Origin: JAUQQI01 sp042408785
GTDB lineage: Bacteria > Chloroflexota > Dehalococcoidia > JAUQQI01
Assembly (NCBI GenBank): GCA_042408785.1
Contig: JBHOQU010000124.1
Span: 1 to 64,000, forward strand
Direction: 5' to 3'
DNA: 64,000 nt
Part shown: piece after piece, positions 9,150 to 18,318 of the stretch
How positions within the stretch are numbered: position 1 is the first letter of the stretch
Layout of the letters: each line of letters opens with the position of its first letter
The notes under the pieces: model-generated
What the model saw: the letters and a program-made list of their open reading frames with translations, nothing else
Database searches by the model: none
What the model was told of the DNA's origin: nothing
Program-made: the position numbers and the translations under genes

Positions 9150-10815
9150 TCAGGCTTCGGCCAGCCAGACGTCCTGGAAGTCGAAGTTATTGTAAAGGCT
9201 TGGGTGCCGCTTGTAGTTTCGGACCTTGGCCCAGTGGATCGTCCGCTCGAACCGCCAGTCAACAATGATCTTGGCGTTGCCCACCAGGGCCCGCTTCTCC
9301 ATCTCCCAGACGAGCTGCCGGCGCTCGTTGGGGTCCATGGTCTGCGACTGGCGGTCGAAGATCTGGTCGACCTCAGGCACGCAGACGTTGGAGTAGTTCC
9401 GTTCGGAATTGCAGAGGTAGAACTCGGCGTAGACGGCGTCGGGGTCGTCGACGGCGATGGCGTGGACCCACGGGGCCATATCGAAGTCCCGCCGGTTGAG
9501 CCGGTCGAAGGCGGTCCCGGTCTCCTGGACGTCCAGGACGGCGTCGATGCCGATTTTGGCCAGCTGGTCCTTAAGGAAGACCGAAAGCGGCTCGAACTCG
9601 GCACCCTTGCGGGTCAACAGGGTGGTCTTAAAACCGTTGGGGTACCCGGCCTGGGCCAGGAGCCGCTTGGCTTCCTCGATCTCCTGAGCCTTATTTGGGC
9701 GGTAACCGGGGACCTTCTGGAGCTCCTCCCTGGGAAGCTCCCACCGACCGCCTGCGGGCATGTAGCCCCCAACGGTCCCCTCACCCTGGGCCAGAACAGT
9801 GACGGCGGCGGACCGGTCAATGGCCATGGAGACGGCCAGCCGGACCCGCTCGTCGTTCCAGGGGGCCCGCTGGGCGTTCATGTTGACGGTGTCAAATAGA
9901 TAGCCCTGAACCTTCTGGATGACGATTTTGTCCCCGAGCTGGCGCTTGGCCTCGTCGGCGTCGGCCTGAAGGTTGGGCCGGTAGGTACATGAGGAGTTGG
10001 CCGGAGATGAAGGCCGAGAGGGCAGTGTTGGGGTCCGGGATTATGAAGTATTTGATGCCGTCCAGGTACGGTCGGCCCTCGACGTGGTACTCGGTGTTTT
10101 TGACCAGCTCGATGCTGACCCCCCGGATGTGCTCTTTGAACTTAAAGGGACCGGTCCCGATGACGGTGCTTTTCATATCGGGCCGGGACTCGAGCAGGTC
10201 CTTAGGGTAAATGACGTTCCAGCCCTGGGCGATGTTGGTGAGCAGGGACGGGTTGGGCCGCTTAAGGATGAACTTAACGGTGTAATCGTCCGGGGTTTCG
10301 ATGGCGTCGATCACCTGAAAGACGCCTTTGCGGGGGCTGACCACGCCCCGGGGTGGGTTGGCGATGCGCTCGAAGTTAGCCTTGATGTCTTCGGCCTTGA
10401 AGGGCTTGCCGTGGTGAAACTTGACCCCACGCTTGAGGTAGAAGGTGTAAATTTTGCCGTCCGGGCTGATTTCCCAGCGCTCCGCCAGGTCGCCCACGAT
10501 TTTGTTGGGGTCCATCGGGTCGAACTTGACCAGCAGGTTAAAGCACGGGGCCAGCGGGTGGAGCACCTGGTAGGTGGAGTTCTGATGGACGTCGTAGTTG
10601 GCAGGGTCGGCTGCAACCCAGGCCGTAAGTACCCCCCCGTAACGGGGCTTTTCCTCGCCCGGCTGACCGGGGGCTGAAGGCTGCGGCTGGGCCTGGGGGG
10701 CGCACGACCACAGGCCGAAGCTTAAGGCCGCCACCGCGCTGCCGGCCAGGAACTTCCGCCGGGAATACGGCCGTTGAAGCACCCGCTCCCAGTAGGACTG
10801 CCGCCAGTCGGTCAC
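9150..10815 (-). pseudogene. frameshifted family-5 ABC solute-binding lipoprotein (peptide/nickel type)
   Basis: ATG 10815 reads through a Tat signal with RRKFLAG and a lipobox LWSC (mature Cys about residue 38). It then gives a classic SBP_bac_5 N-terminal lobe (WEISPDGKIYTFYLKRGVKFHHGKPF) down to GQLLM near 9988. From there the correct protein continues in another frame as TYRPNLQADADEAKRQLGDK and ends at 9150. One extra base at about 9987 explains the shift. The joined product is about 554 residues, normal for the family. No permease or ATPase gene adjoins it. It is either a recent pseudogene or a sequencing error; everything outside the one base is intact. Confidence 0.82.
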
Positions 10816-11279
10816 GTCGGTTTACCTCCCCTGCGTAGGCTTTTGGTTCAGCTGATTTTATCAGCGGGAATAACCCTAAGTCAAATGGGCCGGGGCCGCC
10901 GTCAGGCCTTTCCGGTTTTGTTGCCGGTCCGATTTTGAGGCGCCGCCAGGCGGCGATTAAGCGGCTGTTGTGGCCCACCGTCAGGCGCTGCGACACCAAG
11001 GCTGCTCACAGTCTGCCTGGCAACTAAGGTTAACCGGCGAATCCTGGACCCACGGCGTTTGCAAGGCTGCGAGCCGCCACTAGGTTGAGGTCGGCGGCCG
11101 GGTGAGTATACGCGGCCCGGCGCCCAACGGTCCTACGACAAAACTCGACATAATATGTGCGCAAGCCCCGCCGCGGGCTTCGGTATACTCAAACGGGGGT
11201 GACGTGCCCGGTCCGCCCGCCGCAAACAACCTTCCCGCCTGCCTTAGGAGGTGGTCAGGACTGACGGGGAACCCGGACT
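10816..11279. other. 464-base intergenic region before the antiporter gene
   Basis: No gene is seen. It separates the divergent solute-binding-protein gene and the antiporter gene. It contains a candidate promoter (11085-11112), a half-copy of the repeat motif AAAACTCGACATAA (11145-11158) that is found as full inverted repeats at 60.6-60.8 kb, and a small hairpin AAGCCC-N6-GGGCTT near 11163-11180. Confidence 0.6.
11085..11112 (+). promoter_or_regulatory. candidate promoter of the antiporter gene
   Basis: TTGAGG (11085-11090) and TATACG (11107-11112) are separated by 16 bases. It would give a leader of about 160 bases before the GTG at 11280. Confidence 0.35.
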
Positions 11280-13040
11280 GTGATTGCCCAGCTGAACCTG
11301 ATAGGAAACCTGGCCGTTGCGCTGGGAGCGGCTTTCATTGTGGGCTTCTTGGCCGCCCTGGTCCGCCTCCCGCCGCTGGTAGGGTATCTTCTGGCCGGAA
11401 TACTGGTGGGGCCCGCCACGCCCGGACCCATTGCCGACCCGCAGCTGGCGGCTCAGCTGGCCGACATCGGCATCATTCTCCTGATGTTTGGAGTTGGCGT
11501 GCGGTTCTCGGTCCGGGAGCTGCTGCCGGTCTGGCGAACGGCGGTCTTGGCTACCGTGATGCAAACCGGCGTTTTGGGCCTTGCGGGGTTTGGGCTGGCC
11601 CGGGCCTGGGGTTGGGCGGATATGGCCGGGGTAGCACTGGGCTTTGCGCTCTCAGTCTCAAGCACCATTGTCGGCCTACGGGCCCTGATGGAAAGGGACC
11701 TTCTGGACTCAACCCCCGGCCACCTGATGGTAGGGTGGTTGCTGGCAGAGGACCTGCTGACTCTGGCAGTCCTTCTACTTGCGCCCTCGTTTGCGGCCCC
11801 CGGCGGCTCTTTTGAGGCGGCACCATGGCCCCAGACGGTCGGCCTCGCTCTGCTCAAGGTCTTGGCATTCGGGGCCCTGATGCTTCTTGTTGGGGTCAGG
11901 TTGGTTCCATGGCTGCTGGAACAGGTGGCACGGACGGGGTCCCGAGAGCTGTTCACCCTGGCCGTGTTTGCCCTGGCGCTGGGTATGGCGTTTGCGTCGC
12001 ACGCGGTTTTCGGCCTGTCCCTGGCGTTGGGGGCGTTCGTGGCCGGCCTGGTCGTCAGCGAATCGGACCTGAGCCACCATGCGGCCGCGGAATCTTTGCC
12101 CCTGCGGGATGCCTTTGGGGTGCTCTTTTTTGTCTCGGTGGGCATGCTGCTGGACCCGGCCCTTTTAGTCTTGGAGCTTGGGTCGGTGGCGGTTCTGCTG
12201 GGACTTGTTGTAGTCTTTAAACCCCTAACGGCGAGCCTTTTTCTGCGGTTGCTCGGCTATTCCTGGCGAACTGCCTTAACCGTTGGGGCCGCCCGGGGCC
12301 AGGTCGGCGAATTTACCTTCCTCCTCGGGGGCCTGGCCGCCGCCCTGGGGCTTATCTCTGGCCGGGAATACAACCTGCTGATTGCGACCACTATCCTGGC
12401 GGTTGCCCTGAACCCTTTGCTTTTCAGGGCGGCCCACCGGCTGGAGCAGTGGGCGACATCCCGAGGGCTGGCTGTTTGGCCGTTGCGTTCGGACAAGGTG
12501 TCGGCTGGTTCGGTCGCGGATGGTGGGGTTGCGGAGGGGCTGCGGGGCCACGCCGTCCTTTGCGGCTACGGGCGGGTCGGGCGCATTGTCGCCGAGGCCC
12601 TTCGGCGCCGGGGGTTCCCCTTCGTGGTCATCGATCAGGACCGGCGGGTAGTGGGGACACTGCGCCGCCAGGGAATCCGGGCAATCTATGGGGATGCCGG
12701 TCGCCCCGGTACCCTGGAGCTGGCCGGGGTGTCCAGGGCCAGGGTGGTTATCGTGGCCGTTTCGGACCCGGTGGTGGCCCGGCGGATAGTGGAGCATGCC
12801 CGGCGGGCCAACCGCCGGGTGAATATCGTCGCCCGGACCCACAGCGGGGCCGAATCGAGTGTTCTGGGGCGCCTGGGGGCCGACGAAGTTGTGCTGGCCG
12901 AACTGGAGGTTGCCCTCGAGATGGCTCGCCACACGTTGCGGAGGTTTGGGGTGAGCCCCCTGGAAGCGCAGGGTTTTTTGCAGGGACTGAGGGCATCTTT
13001 CGGCTACCTGGCGGCGGAAGAACGGCCCGGCGGCCCTTGA
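11280..13040 (+). CDS. monovalent cation:proton antiporter, CPA2 family with TrkA-N domain (KefB/KefC-like)
   Basis: A 586-residue protein in two parts. Residues about 1-395 hold roughly 12 membrane helices with the CPA2 signatures (GYLLAGILVGP near residue 36, LLMFGVGVRF near 67, and the SVSSTIVGLRALMERDLL region near 125). Residues about 420-560 form a cytosolic Rossmann RCK/TrkA-N domain opening with VLCGYGRVGRIVAEAL and continuing to VVIDQD. The family exchanges K+ or Na+ for H+, with nucleotide or thiol control through the RCK domain. GTG 11280 is the first start after an in-frame stop at 11262. A strong TTAGGAGGTGG lies 27 bases upstream, too far to serve it, so the start rests mainly on the frame. 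The stop overlaps the -35 of the ilv-leu promoter. Confidence 0.9.
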   Translation: MIAQLNLIGNLAVALGAAFIVGFLAALVRLPPLVGYLLAGILVGPATPGPIADPQLAAQLADIGIILLMFGVGVRFSVRELLPVWRTAVLATVMQTGVLGLAGFGLARAWGWADMAGVALGFALSVSSTIVGLRALMERDLLDSTPGHLMVGWLLAEDLLTLAVLLLAPSFAAPGGSFEAAPWPQTVGLALLKVLAFGALMLLVGVRLVPWLLEQVARTGSRELFTLAVFALALGMAFASHAVFGLSLALGAFVAGLVVSESDLSHHAAAESLPLRDAFGVLFFVSVGMLLDPALLVLELGSVAVLLGLVVVFKPLTASLFLRLLGYSWRTALTVGAARGQVGEFTFLLGGLAAALGLISGREYNLLIATTILAVALNPLLFRAAHRLEQWATSRGLAVWPLRSDKVSAGSVADGGVAEGLRGHAVLCGYGRVGRIVAEALRRRGFPFVVIDQDRRVVGTLRRQGIRAIYGDAGRPGTLELAGVSRARVVIVAVSDPVVARRIVEHARRANRRVNIVARTHSGAESSVLGRLGADEVVLAELEVALEMARHTLRRFGVSPLEAQGFLQGLRASFGYLAAEERPGGP

Positions 13041-13065
13041 CGCCAGTCTCGGAGTATGCTAATAT
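13037..13065 (+). promoter_or_regulatory. promoter of the ilv-leu operon
   Basis: TTGACG (13037-13042), a 17-base spacer and TAATAT (13060-13065). The -35 overlaps the stop of the preceding antiporter gene. Transcription would start near 13072, right at the 5' edge of the T-box. Confidence 0.75.
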
Positions 13066-13343
13066 AGCGGTGAAGTTAGTCGCAGAGTCCACTGCGTCGA
13101 CGGGGAGTAGTAGGGAAGCCTCTGCTCTCCCAGCGAGCCGGGGCTAGGTGAAAGCCCGGCAGGGCATGCTCCCGAACTCGCCCCTGAGCAGTCGGACTGA
13201 ACGGGTCAGTGAGGCGACGCTGCCGGTCGCCTCATTCTGTTTACCCTAGTAGGTCTGGACGGGTGCGCCCGTTATCGCGCCAGAGGGGGCGCGGCCGGCC
13301 TCGCCGGTTCCGGCGCCAAGAAGGGTGGTACCGCGGCACCAAG

Positions 13344-13376
13344 TAAGCTCGCCCCTTCGGGTGAGCTTATTTTGTT
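13344..13376 (+). terminator. first T-box terminator
   Basis: TAAGCTCGCCC (13344-13354) pairs with GGGTGAGCTTA (13359-13369) over 11 positions around a CTTC loop, followed by TTTTGTT. It competes with the first antiterminator. Confidence 0.88.
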
Positions 13377-13439
13377 ACCCGCCGCTTGGGTAAACCCGCC
13401 GCCGGCCGTGTCAACTCGGGTGGTACCGCGGGAGCAGAA

Positions 13440-13472
13440 AATCCCGTCCCGAGCCGGGACGGGATTTTTTGT
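13440..13472 (+). terminator. second T-box terminator
   Basis: AATCCCGTCCC (13440-13450) pairs perfectly with GGGACGGGATT (13456-13466) around GAGCC, followed by a run of T. It lies 36 bases before the ilvB ATG and is controlled by the second T-box copy. Confidence 0.9.
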
Positions 13473-13507
13473 TAAACCCTTTAAACCTTACGGGAGGTCG
13501 AAGTTCC

Positions 13508-15199
13508 ATGAAGTTAAGGGGAGCGCAAATCCTGGCGGAGTCTTTAGTTCGAGAAGGGGTTGAGGTAATTTTCGGTTATCCTGGGGGCGCGATCCTGCCT
13601 TTCTATCACTACCTTCCCGAGTATCCCCAGATTAAGCACATTCTAGTTCGCCACGAGCAGGGGGCCGGCCACGCCGCCGACGGCTACGCCCGGGCTAGCG
13701 GCAAGGTCGGGGTCGCGGTGGCCACCTCGGGTCCCGGCGCCACCAACCTGGTGACAGCCATCGTTAACGCCCAGATGGACTCGGTGCCCATGGTGGTTAT
13801 TACCGGGCAGGTTCCCCGCCCCATGATCGGCAAGGATGCCTTCCAGGAGACCGACGTGACCGGGATTACGCTCCCGATTACCAAGCACAACTACCTGGTG
13901 CTGGACGCCGCCGACATCCCGCGGGTGATTCGCGAGGCCTTTTACATCGCCAGCTCCGGCCGCCCCGGCGTCGTTCTGGTGGACATTCCCCGGGACGTCC
14001 TGCAGGAGGAGGCCGAATTTCACTGGCCCGAAAGCATCGACCTGCCAGGCTACCAGCCGACGGTCCAGGGGCACATCGCCCAGATCCGAAAGGCCGCCGA
14101 CCTGATCAACCGGTCGGAGCGGCCGCTCATCATTGCCGGGCACGGCATCATCCTGTCCGGGGCCTATGCCGAGCTTCGGGAACTGGCCGAGAAGGCCCAG
14201 ATACCGGTGGTCAATACCCTGCTGGGCATTTCCAACTTCCCCGCTACCCACTATCTCTACCAGGGGATGATGGGGATGCACGGCATGTATCACGTTAACA
14301 TGGCCACCAATGAGGCCGACCTGATCATCGGCCTGGGCATCCGGTTCGACGACCGGGCCATGGGCCGCTTTAAGGACTTTGCCCCGAAGGCCAAGATCAT
14401 CCACGTGGACATCGACCCGGCGGAGATCGGTAAAAACGTCCGCTGCGACGTGCCCATTGTGGGAGACGTCAAGCAGGTCCTGCGGGTCCTCAACAAATAC
14501 GTCCAGCCTGGAAACCACACGGCCTGGCTTAACTGGCTTGACGAGATGCGCCGCCGCCACCCGTCCCTTTACATCCCCGACGACGGCCGGCTCTGGTCGA
14601 CCTACGTTATCAAGACCATCTACGAGGTCACCCCGGAGAACGCCTACTTCACCACCGGGGTGGGACAGCACCAGATGTGGGCGGCCCAGTACTTCTGCCG
14701 GGATAAGCCGAATGTTTTCATCACGTCGGGCGGGCTGGGCACCATGGGCTTCGCCCTGCCGGCGGCCGTGGGGGTCAAGCTGGCCCGTCCCGACGCGGTG
14801 GTCTGGGCCATCGAGGGGGACGGCGGCTTCCAGATGACCATGTACGAGCTGGCCACCTGCGTTGAAAACCGCATCGACGTGAAGGTCGCCGTAATCAACA
14901 ACGGCTACCTGGGGATGGTCCGGCAGTGGCAGCAGCTCTTCTACAACAACCGCTACTCGGCGGTGGCCCTCTTTAACCCGGATTACGTCAAGCTGGCCGA
15001 GGCTTACGGAATCCCCGGATTCCGGGTAAGCAGCCGCGACGAAGTGGTTCCCACCGTCGAGGCGGCCCTGGCCTACCCTGGACCGGCCCTCATCGAGTTC
15101 CAGGTCGAACAGGAGGAGAACTGCTTTCCGATGGTGCCGCCGGGCGCGGCCCTCTCCGAGACGATACCCTTGCCCGTACCGGAGGCGGTCCGACGATGA
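13508..15199 (+). CDS. ilvB: acetolactate synthase large subunit
   Basis: A 563-residue ThDP enzyme that condenses two pyruvates (or pyruvate plus 2-oxobutyrate) to an acetohydroxyacid, the first committed step of valine, leucine and isoleucine synthesis. ATG 13508 follows GGGAGG; the longer frame begins inside the terminator and is not credible. Three domains are visible: the Pyr domain with the catalytic Glu50 (VRHEQGAGHAADGYA), the central FAD-binding-type domain, and the PP domain with the ThDP/Mg motif GDGGFQMT-N-NN near residues 439-465. It is the first gene after the T-box and overlaps ilvN by ATGA, so the two subunits should be made in step. Confidence 0.97.
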   Translation: MKLRGAQILAESLVREGVEVIFGYPGGAILPFYHYLPEYPQIKHILVRHEQGAGHAADGYARASGKVGVAVATSGPGATNLVTAIVNAQMDSVPMVVITGQVPRPMIGKDAFQETDVTGITLPITKHNYLVLDAADIPRVIREAFYIASSGRPGVVLVDIPRDVLQEEAEFHWPESIDLPGYQPTVQGHIAQIRKAADLINRSERPLIIAGHGIILSGAYAELRELAEKAQIPVVNTLLGISNFPATHYLYQGMMGMHGMYHVNMATNEADLIIGLGIRFDDRAMGRFKDFAPKAKIIHVDIDPAEIGKNVRCDVPIVGDVKQVLRVLNKYVQPGNHTAWLNWLDEMRRRHPSLYIPDDGRLWSTYVIKTIYEVTPENAYFTTGVGQHQMWAAQYFCRDKPNVFITSGGLGTMGFALPAAVGVKLARPDAVVWAIEGDGGFQMTMYELATCVENRIDVKVAVINNGYLGMVRQWQQLFYNNRYSAVALFNPDYVKLAEAYGIPGFRVSSRDEVVPTVEAALAYPGPALIEFQVEQEENCFPMVPPGAALSETIPLPVPEAVRR

Positions 15200-15717
15200 C
15201 CGAGGTCAAGAAACACACCATTGTCGCCCTGGTTCAGGACCAGCCCGGGGTTCTCAACCGGATCGCAAGCCTTTTCCGGCGCCGCATGTTCAACATCGAC
15301 AGCCTGGCCGTCGGGCCTTGCGAGCGGCCGGGCCTTTCGCGGCTTACCCTAGTGATTAAGGCCGACCCCAGCGGCTTAGAGCAGGTGGTGAAACAGCTTT
15401 ACAAGCTCATCGATGTCATCAAGATCAGCGAGCTGGACGAGGAGACCAGCGTCCAGCGGGAGCTGGCCCTGATCAAGGTTTCGGCCCCGGCCTCCGTCCG
15501 GGCCGAGATAATCCCCATCATCGACATCTTCCGGGCCAAGATCATCGACGTGGCCCCGGACGCCCTCATCATCGAGGCCACGGGTACCGAGGACAAGGTC
15601 GACGCCCTGATCTCTCTGCTCAGGTCTTACGGAATCCAGGAGGTGGTCCGGACCGGGCGGGTGGCCATGACCCGGGCCAGCGCCCGGGCCCGGGCCGTCC
15701 AGGCCAAATCTGCCTGA
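15196..15717 (+). CDS. ilvN: acetolactate synthase small (regulatory) subunit
   Basis: A 173-residue protein with an N-terminal ACT domain (HTIVALVQDQPGVLNRIASLF) and a C-terminal ALS_SS domain. It activates the IlvB catalytic subunit and normally confers valine feedback inhibition. Its ATG overlaps the ilvB TGA. Length and domain order are ordinary for the family, with about 10 extra Arg/Ala-rich residues at the C-terminus. Confidence 0.96.
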   Translation: MTEVKKHTIVALVQDQPGVLNRIASLFRRRMFNIDSLAVGPCERPGLSRLTLVIKADPSGLEQVVKQLYKLIDVIKISELDEETSVQRELALIKVSAPASVRAEIIPIIDIFRAKIIDVAPDALIIEATGTEDKVDALISLLRSYGIQEVVRTGRVAMTRASARARAVQAKSA

Positions 15718-15732
15718 AAAGGAGGTGACCGA

Positions 15733-16734
15733 GTGGCGCGCATCTATTACGACGCCGACGCCGACCTTAACCTGCTTAAGGGGCGGCGGATTGCGGTGCT
15801 GGGCTTCGGCTCGCAGGGCCACGCCCACAGCCTGAACCTGCGGGACAGCGGCCTCGACGTGGTCGTGGGCCTTTACGAGGGCAGCAAGTCCTGGGCAAAG
15901 GCCCAGGCGCTCGGGCTGCAGGTGGCCACCGTCCGGGAGGCCTGCGAGCAGGCCGACATTATCATGATTTTGCTGCCGGACCAGGTTCACCGGGAGGTGT
16001 ACAATGCCGCCATCGCCCCGGCCCTGAAAGCCGGCAAGACCCTGATGTTTGCCCACGGCTTTAACGTCCACTTCGGCCAGGTGGTGCCCCCACCCGACGT
16101 GGACGTGAGCATGGTGGCCCCGAAGGCCCCGGGCCACATGATGCGGGAGCTTTTCACCCAGGGGCTCGGGGTTCCGGGCCTGCTGGCCGTCCACCAGGAC
16201 GTGTCCGGCCGGGCCAAGGAGGTGGCCCTCGCCTACGCCAAGGGGATCGGCTGCACCCGGGCCGGCGTCGTCGAAACGACCTTCAAAGAGGAGACGGAAA
16301 CCGACCTTTTCGGGGAGCAGACGGTCCTGTGTGGGGGCGTCTCCGCCCTGGTAAAGACCGCCTTCGAGGTGCTGACCGAGGCGGGCTACCAGCCGGAGCT
16401 GGCCTATTTCGAGTGCCTGCACGAGCTCAAACTCATCGTCGACCTGATGTATCAGGGCGGCCTGGCCTATATGCGCTTCAGCGTCTCGGATACGGCCGAG
16501 TACGGAGACTACACCCGCGGCCCACGGGTTATTGACGGGCGGGTCAAGGAGACCATGCGGGAGATACTGGCCGAGATTCAGACCGGCCGGTTCGCCCGGG
16601 AGTGGATCCTGGAGAACCAGGCCGGTCGGCCGTCGTTCCACGCGATGCGCCGGGCGGAGGCCAACCACCCCCTGGAGGTGGTGGGACGTCAGTTGAGGGC
16701 GATGATGCCCTGGCTCAAGAAACCCGAAATGTAA
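15733..16734 (+). CDS. ilvC: ketol-acid reductoisomerase, class I
   Basis: A 333-residue class I (short) enzyme. It isomerises and reduces acetohydroxyacids to dihydroxyacids using Mg2+ and a nicotinamide cofactor. GTG 15733 follows AAAGGAGGTGA. The Rossmann motif is GFGSQGHAHSLNLRDSG. The C-terminal knotted helical domain carries the metal-binding acidic residues (ETDLFGEQ, ECLHELKLIVDLMYQGG). The cofactor-specificity loop reads LYEGSKSW, where NADPH enzymes usually have an Arg at the second position (LRxGSxSW). The change to Tyr followed by Glu could favour NADH or dual use; this is an inference from the loop only. Confidence 0.96.
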   Translation: MARIYYDADADLNLLKGRRIAVLGFGSQGHAHSLNLRDSGLDVVVGLYEGSKSWAKAQALGLQVATVREACEQADIIMILLPDQVHREVYNAAIAPALKAGKTLMFAHGFNVHFGQVVPPPDVDVSMVAPKAPGHMMRELFTQGLGVPGLLAVHQDVSGRAKEVALAYAKGIGCTRAGVVETTFKEETETDLFGEQTVLCGGVSALVKTAFEVLTEAGYQPELAYFECLHELKLIVDLMYQGGLAYMRFSVSDTAEYGDYTRGPRVIDGRVKETMREILAEIQTGRFAREWILENQAGRPSFHAMRRAEANHPLEVVGRQLRAMMPWLKKPEM

Positions 16735-16756
16735 AAACCTTTTGAGGAGGTTCGGG

Positions 16757-18304
16757 ATGGAACGGATTATCATTTTCGACACGACCCTGCGGGACGGCGA
16801 GCAGTCGCCCGGGGTAGCCCTCACCAAAGAAGAAAAGCTGGAGATTGCCAAGCAACTTGAACGGCTCGGGGTGGACGTCATCGAGGCCGGCTTCCCCATG
16901 ACCTCCCCGGGCGACTTCGAGGCGGTCCGGACCATCGCCCGGGAGGTGCGCAACTGCACCATCGCCGCCCTCACCCACGCCAACCCGGAGTCGGTGGACG
17001 TGACCTGGGACGCCATCAAGGAGGCGGCCGACCCGCGGATCCACGTATTTCTCTCCAGCTCGGACATCCACCTGGCCCATCAGCTCCGAAAGTCCCGGGA
17101 AGAGGTCCTGGAGCTGGCGGTGGCCATGGTGCGCCGGGCGGCCCGCTACACCTCCAATGTGGAGTTCTCGCCCATGGACGCCACCCGCTCCGACCCCCGG
17201 TTTGTGTACCAGATCCTGACGGAAGTCATTGAGGCCGGGGCCACCACCGTGAACATCCCCGATACCGTGGGCTACGCCACGCCCGAGGAGTTCTATGCCC
17301 TCATCCGGGGCGTCTTTGAAAACGTGCCCAATATCCACAAGGCCGTGGTCAGCGTCCACTGCCACGACGACCTGGGGATGGCCGTGGCCAACTCCCTGGC
17401 GGGCATCCGGGCCGGGGCCCGGCAGGTCGAGGGAACCATCAACGGGATCGGGGAGCGGGCCGGCAACGCCGCCCTGGAAGAGATCATCATGGCCTTGCAC
17501 ACCCGCCGGGACTTTTACGGGTTTACAACCCGGATCAACACCCGTGAGATCGCCCGGACGAGCCGGCTGGTGAGCGACCTGACCGGGATGGTGGTTCAGC
17601 CCAACAAGGCCATTGTAGGCATGAACGCCTTCCGCCACCAGTCGGGAATTCACCAGGACGGCGTCCTCAAGGAGCGGACCACCTACGAGATTATGGACCC
17701 GAAGGATATCGGCCTGACGTCCAGCCAGCTGGTGCTGGGCAAGAACTCCGGGCGGCACGCCTTCCGGGCCCGCCTGCTGGAGCTCGGCTACGACCTGGGG
17801 CCGGAGGAGCTGCGCCGGGCCTTTGCCCGCTTCAAGGAGATCGCCGACCGGAAGAAGCAGGTGACCGACCGGGACCTCATCGCCATCGTCTCGGACGAGA
17901 TCCAGGCCCAGCACGTGGAGCACTACCGGCTGGAGGCGGTGCAGGTCCACACCGGCGACCGGATCGTGCCGGTGGCGACGGTGACCGTCGTCTCCCCGGA
18001 CGGCCGGTCGGTGACGGAGGTGGCCTCGGGGAACGGCCCGGTGGACGCCATCTGCAACGCCATTATCCGGGCGGTTCGGATTCCGGCCCGGTTGGTGGAC
18101 TTCTCGGTGCGGGCGGTGACCGAGGGCGGGGATGCCGTCGGCGAGGTAAGCGTTATAATCGAGCATGAGGGCCGGCAGGTTCCGGGGCGGGGGGTGGCCA
18201 CCGACATCATCGTCGCCAGCGCCCGGGCCTTTATAAACGCCATTAACCGGCTCATCTCCAGCTACGAGGCCGCCGGCCGGAACGTCCCCATCGGCACACC
18301 CTGA
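16757..18304 (+). CDS. leuA: 2-isopropylmalate synthase
   Basis: A 515-residue enzyme joining acetyl-CoA and 2-oxoisovalerate, the first step of leucine synthesis. ATG 16757 has GAGGAGG 6 bases upstream. The TIM barrel begins with DTTLRDGEQSPGVAL, and the metal-binding HCHDDLGMAVANSLAGI signature is near residues 199-215. The C-terminal LeuA dimer domain (from about 385) is complete and would carry leucine feedback. The sequence fits the DmpG/LeuA type 1 group rather than citramalate synthase, though the two are hard to separate by eye. It is in the middle of the operon, so both the T-box and end-product inhibition probably control the flux. Confidence 0.95.
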   Translation: MERIIIFDTTLRDGEQSPGVALTKEEKLEIAKQLERLGVDVIEAGFPMTSPGDFEAVRTIAREVRNCTIAALTHANPESVDVTWDAIKEAADPRIHVFLSSSDIHLAHQLRKSREEVLELAVAMVRRAARYTSNVEFSPMDATRSDPRFVYQILTEVIEAGATTVNIPDTVGYATPEEFYALIRGVFENVPNIHKAVVSVHCHDDLGMAVANSLAGIRAGARQVEGTINGIGERAGNAALEEIIMALHTRRDFYGFTTRINTREIARTSRLVSDLTGMVVQPNKAIVGMNAFRHQSGIHQDGVLKERTTYEIMDPKDIGLTSSQLVLGKNSGRHAFRARLLELGYDLGPEELRRAFARFKEIADRKKQVTDRDLIAIVSDEIQAQHVEHYRLEAVQVHTGDRIVPVATVTVVSPDGRSVTEVASGNGPVDAICNAIIRAVRIPARLVDFSVRAVTEGGDAVGEVSVIIEHEGRQVPGRGVATDIIVASARAFINAINRLISSYEAAGRNVPIGTP

Positions 18305-18318
18305 ACCGGAGGCTGACC

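Larger units (their letters stand above)
13072..13472 (+). ncRNA. leucine T-box leader with tandem antiterminator/terminator modules
   Basis: A tRNA-sensing leader. Stem I includes the AGTAG/GAAGCC region (13107-13119) and the specifier loop GAA-CTC-GCC, placing the Leu codon CUC at 13177-13179. The conserved T-box GGGTGGTACCGCGG occurs twice, at 13323-13336 and 13418-13431. The base after TGG is T in both, matching the A discriminator of tRNA-Leu. Each copy is followed by its own intrinsic terminator (13344-13376 and 13440-13472). No second stem I or specifier lies between them. When tRNA-Leu is uncharged, both antiterminators would have to form for read-through into ilvB-leuD. The promoter lies immediately upstream. 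Confidence 0.93.

Noticed and set aside
13643..14671. Long minus-strand open frame opposite ilvB (342 codons), and similar ones opposite leuC, uvrB, yidC and others
   Set aside because: They are shadows of high-GC coding genes; their His/Pro/Gly/Arg-rich products match no family.
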